Source of the DNA: Clostridia bacterium
GTDB lineage: Bacteria > Bacillota > Clostridia > Christensenellales > Aristaeellaceae
Reading direction: 5' to 3'
Assembly (NCBI GenBank): GCA_017458865.1
Contig: JAFSZW010000245.1
Coordinates: forward strand, 1 to 7,171
Length of the DNA stretch: 7,171 bases
The translations under genes were made by a program, and so were the position numbers. This document shows, piece by piece, positions 4,701 through 7,171 of this stretch (within the stretch, counting starts at the first letter, position 1; every line of letters begins with the position of its first letter). The notes beneath the pieces are model-generated. The model was given only the letters and a program-made list of their open reading frames with translations. It did not search any database and was not told the origin of the DNA.

Positions 4701-7171
4701 TCAGTTCTGCGTATCCAGCACAAACTCGCAGTTATCGTGGGTCTGGCAGTATTGATACGCCAGGCTATTCTCCGCACCGAAGATGAACACATACGGGCAG
4801 CCTGCGAAGACATCCGTGCCAAGGGTGCAGTTTGCCGGGATGCGGATCCTCATGAGCTGAACGCAGTCCTTGAAGGCATAGTCGCCGATACTGCGGCAGC
4901 CTGATGGGATGCTGACGACGGACATATACACGCCCTCAAAGGCGTTGGCCTCGACGGACGTAGTACCGGAGGGCAAGGTAAAGGTTGCCTCCCCGAAGGA
5001 GATACTCCCGCGGGTGATAGTGTAACTGGCGCTCTGCTGGGTTGGAAGCATGGTGTACGTCACGCCAGGGCTGTCCTGCCGGGAAAACGCAGCTGGCAAA
5101 TTTGCCTGAAGTTCCGCGTTCAGATAGAGCGGCGTCCTGATCTGGCGGAGGCTGTCACAGTGACCGAAGAACTCGTATACCATGAGATTTTCAGACAGGA
5201 AGTTGACCATTCCGACGTTGGTCATGTCCCATCCGCTGAGATCAATGCTCATGAGATGGCCGCACCCGGCAAACATGCCGCCCATAGCGATAGCACTGCT
5301 TGTGTTCAGGCGCCAGCCGCTCAGGTCCAGGTCCGTGAGCCCACAGAGGGCGAACATGAGATTCATGTCTGTGACGCTGCTCACGTTCCAGCTCCCGACT
5401 CCCCGGAGATCAGTCAGGCTCTCACAGTAATAGAAGATGCCGTACATGGACTGGACATTCCCGGTGTTCCACCCGCTCACATTCAGGCTCCGCAGAGCAT
5501 AGCACATCGAGAAAACCCCTTGCATGTTGGAAATGCCACTTGTATTCCAGCCGCTGAGGTTCAGGCCAGTGAGAGAGAGACAATGGTTGAACATCTCCTT
5601 GATATAAGAAAGGTTGTTGGTCTGCCAGCCGCTCAGATTCAAAGGCCCAACGAGGCTGTCGCAGTGATCGAACATGACGCCCATCGTCGTAACGCTGACA
5701 GGATTCCAGCCCCCGATGCCGGCGATCTGCTGGAGCTTGACGCAGTTCTGGAACATGGCACCCATCGTCGTGACGCTGCTCACATCCCAGCCCGTGAGGT
5801 TCAGCGTCTTCAGCGCAGAACAGTCGGCGAACATTTGGGACATATCTTTCACGTTCCCGGTCGTCGCACCCCAGCCGCTAAGGTCAAGACTCGTGAGGCT
5901 GCTGCAGTCTTTGAACATCCGATCCATGCCGTTTGAGACGCTGCTCACATTCCAGTTGCCAATGCCGGTGATGGTTTTGAGATTCGTGCAGTCGGAGAAC
6001 ATGTAGGCCGTGGTTGTGACTGTGCTCGTATCCCAGCCGCTGACGTTCAGGCTCTCAAGTCCCGTACAGCCAGAGAACATACCGTCCATCATCTTGGCGC
6101 CGTTCGTGTGCCAGGTGCTCAGATCCAAACTTTTGAGACTGCCACAGCCGTAAAACATGGAATTAACGCCACTGTAACTCGTGGTGATGTTCGCAATGCT
6201 CCAGTTACGTAAGTCCACGCTCGTGAGATTGGTGCAACCGTAAAACATGTTCCGCATATCCTTGACCTTGCCCGTGTCCCAGCCGGCCAGATTCACGGTC
6301 TTGAGCGCGCCGCAACCGTAAAACATGCTGTACATACTCTCAGCACTGCATGAGCTCCAATTGTGCAGGTCCACGCTCGTCAGGCTGACACAGTTTTTGA
6401 ACATGTTTCCCATATAGACGGCGCTGCTCACATCCCAGCCGCTGACAGCGTCTGTATTCGGCAAATTGGAGCAGTTTTCGAACATATTCTCCATATAGAC
6501 GGCGCTGCTCACATCCCAGCCGCTGACGTTCAGGGTCGTCAGGGCGCTGCAGCCGGAGAACATATTCCTCATATTCGTGACACTGCTCACATCCCAGCCG
6601 CTCAGGTTCAGGCTTACAAGGCTGGAGCTGCCGGAAAACATCTCACTTGTATCCTTGACGTTCGTCATGTCCCAGTTACGCAGATCGAGACTCGACAGGC
6701 TACTGCAGCCATCGAACATGTTCTGTAAAGGCGCAGTATTGACCCCGGTAACGGCGTTCAGCTTCCAGTTGTTCAGTGCCGCACTCGCAAGACTGCTGCA
6801 ACCGGAGAATATGCCTTTGACATTCTGTACCTTGCCGGTATCCCAGCCATTCAGGTTCACGCTTGTCAGTGCGGCACATTTGGCAAACATAGAGCCGAGA
6901 TATTGTACATTTCCGGTATTCCAGTTGTGCAGGTCCGCAGCCTGAAGAGCAGCGCAGCCAGCAAACATGCTGGTCATCTGCGTGACGCTGCCGGTATTCC
7001 AGCCGCTGATTCCGGCGATGCTCGTCAGACTGCTGCAGTTATCAAACATGTCGTGCATATCCGTGACGGCGGCCGTATTCCAGTCGCTGAGCGCATCAAG
7101 ATCCGTCAGGCTGCTGCATTTCTGGAACATCCCTTGCATCGTTGTAACGGTGCCGGTATTCCAGCCGCTGA
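4701..7171 (-). CDS. Giant BspA/DUF285-repeat surface protein with C-terminal TpLRR module, 5' end missing
   Basis: The minus frame is open from the window edge to the stop at 4701-4703, giving 822 visible residues. The edge falls inside a repeat (SGWNTGTVTT), so the gene starts outside the window and the ATG at 7139 is internal. Residues 3-646 are 24 repeats of 25-31 residues, mostly 26, with consensus W(D/N)(T/V)SSVTxMxxMFxxCSSLTSLDLSG. This matches the DUF285 / 26-residue bacterial surface repeat family (PF03382, TIGR02167). A degenerate 25th unit and linker (647 to about 720) lead to a short TpLRR stretch (TLPSGTTSVEANAFEG, IPSGCRSIGDYAFKDC) and a cap (GAENSLAYQYCQTHDNCEF) like that of the convergent LRR gene. 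No LPXTG or transmembrane anchor is visible at the C-terminus. Relatives are secreted or surface-attached, often large and variable. An adhesin or binding role is inference; the signal peptide and true length lie outside the window. Confidence 0.93.
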   Translation of the reverse strand, partial: SGWNTGTVTTMQGMFQKCSSLTDLDALSDWNTAAVTDMHDMFDNCSSLTSIAGISGWNTGSVTQMTSMFAGCAALQAADLHNWNTGNVQYLGSMFAKCAALTSVNLNGWDTGKVQNVKGIFSGCSSLASAALNNWKLNAVTGVNTAPLQNMFDGCSSLSSLDLRNWDMTNVKDTSEMFSGSSSLVSLNLSGWDVSSVTNMRNMFSGCSALTTLNVSGWDVSSAVYMENMFENCSNLPNTDAVSGWDVSSAVYMGNMFKNCVSLTSVDLHNWSSCSAESMYSMFYGCGALKTVNLAGWDTGKVKDMRNMFYGCTNLTSVDLRNWSIANITTSYSGVNSMFYGCGSLKSLDLSTWHTNGAKMMDGMFSGCTGLESLNVSGWDTSTVTTTAYMFSDCTNLKTITGIGNWNVSSVSNGMDRMFKDCSSLTSLDLSGWGATTGNVKDMSQMFADCSALKTLNLTGWDVSSVTTMGAMFQNCVKLQQIAGIGGWNPVSVTTMGVMFDHCDSLVGPLNLSGWQTNNLSYIKEMFNHCLSLTGLNLSGWNTSGISNMQGVFSMCYALRSLNVSGWNTGNVQSMYGIFYYCESLTDLRGVGSWNVSSVTDMNLMFALCGLTDLDLSGWRLNTSSAIAMGGMFAGCGHLMSIDLSGWDMTNVGMVNFLSENLMVYEFFGHCDSLRQIRTPLYLNAELQANLPAAFSRQDSPGVTYTMLPTQQSASYTITRGSISFGEATFTLPSGTTSVEANAFEGVYMSVVSIPSGCRSIGDYAFKDCVQLMRIRIPANCTLGTDVFAGCPYVFIFGAENSLAYQYCQTHDNCEFVLDTQN
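5232..7163 (-). repeat. Array of 24 DUF285-type LRR units (mostly 78 bp each)
   Basis: Each unit starts at a conserved Trp and ends before the next one. In translation order the lengths are 27,27,26,26,26,31,26,26,27,26,26,26,30,26,27,27,28,27,27,26,26,27,25,28 residues. The array continues past the window edge. Each unit has one Cys after the MFxx motif except unit 7, which has Ser (MFSGSSSL). Units 6 and 13 carry 4-5 residue insertions between the VT and MF motifs. The periodic DNA also creates long antisense reading frames on the plus strand that are not genes. Confidence 0.9.
6410..6527 (-). repeat. 37-bp exact direct repeat from duplicated LRR units 9 and 10
   Basis: Bases 6410-6446 and 6491-6527 are identical over 37 bp, offset by 81 bp (27 codons). 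They encode the shared WDVSSAVYM segment of two adjacent repeats. The identity includes synonymous positions and exceeds that of most other units, so it looks like a recent tandem duplication or gene-conversion tract. It is also a possible site for slippage or recombination that would add or remove repeats. Confidence 0.85.

Noticed and set aside
5160..5936. A 258-codon plus-strand reading frame with periodic HIPAA/HVPA-like motifs
   Set aside because: It lies wholly antisense to the DUF285 repeats, and its periodicity is the reflection of the 78-bp units. No ribosome binding site or independent family resemblance is apparent. The shorter plus frames at 6363-6728 and 6577-6945 have the same origin.
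5232..7163. A CRISPR-like or satellite repeat array
   Set aside because: The 78-bp periodicity keeps a continuous minus-strand reading frame with conserved Trp, Met-Phe, Cys and Leu positions. There are no identical short repeats separated by unique spacers, so it is a protein repeat array.

Overview
This 7.2 kb window holds three protein-coding genes, two of them cut off by the window edges. I see no RNA genes, CRISPR, insertion sequences or defence modules. The moderately GC-rich sequence, the strong AAGGAGG-type ribosome binding site, the Sec-secreted BspA-like leucine-rich repeat (LRR) proteins and the DUF5107/TPR protein together suggest an anaerobic, gut- or rumen-type bacterium. A Bacillota/Clostridia member is my best guess. 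That assignment comes from remembered family distributions, not from a search.

Layout: (1) Bases 1-3183, + strand: the 3' part (1060 codons) of a large protein with an N-terminal DUF5107 domain (predicted galactose-mutarotase-like beta-sandwich) and a long C-terminal TPR superhelix. Probably only a few dozen residues are missing at the start. (2) Bases 3184-3448: an intergenic region with a 17-bp perfect hairpin after gene 1, a second compact hairpin whose T-tract faces the minus strand, and a weak promoter candidate for the next gene. (3) Bases 3449-4675, + strand: a complete 408-residue secreted protein with a Sec signal peptide and twelve 23-residue BspA/TpLRR-type repeats (LRR_5), the last seven alternating in an exact 138-bp two-repeat register. 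(4) Bases 4701-7171, - strand: the 3' part (822 residues) of a huge surface-type repeat protein. It has at least 24 consecutive ~26-residue DUF285/BspA repeats, followed by a short TpLRR-type module and a C-terminal cap resembling that of the neighbouring LRR gene.

The two LRR genes converge tail to tail with 25 bp between stop codons. They look like a small cluster of extracellular recognition or adhesion proteins built from two different LRR subclasses. The DUF5107/TPR gene looks functionally separate (probably carbohydrate-related) and is insulated by terminator-like hairpins. I did not find a convincing new multi-gene system. The most notable signals are the repeat architecture and its duplication history, and a minus-strand terminator that has no minus-strand gene directly in front of it.
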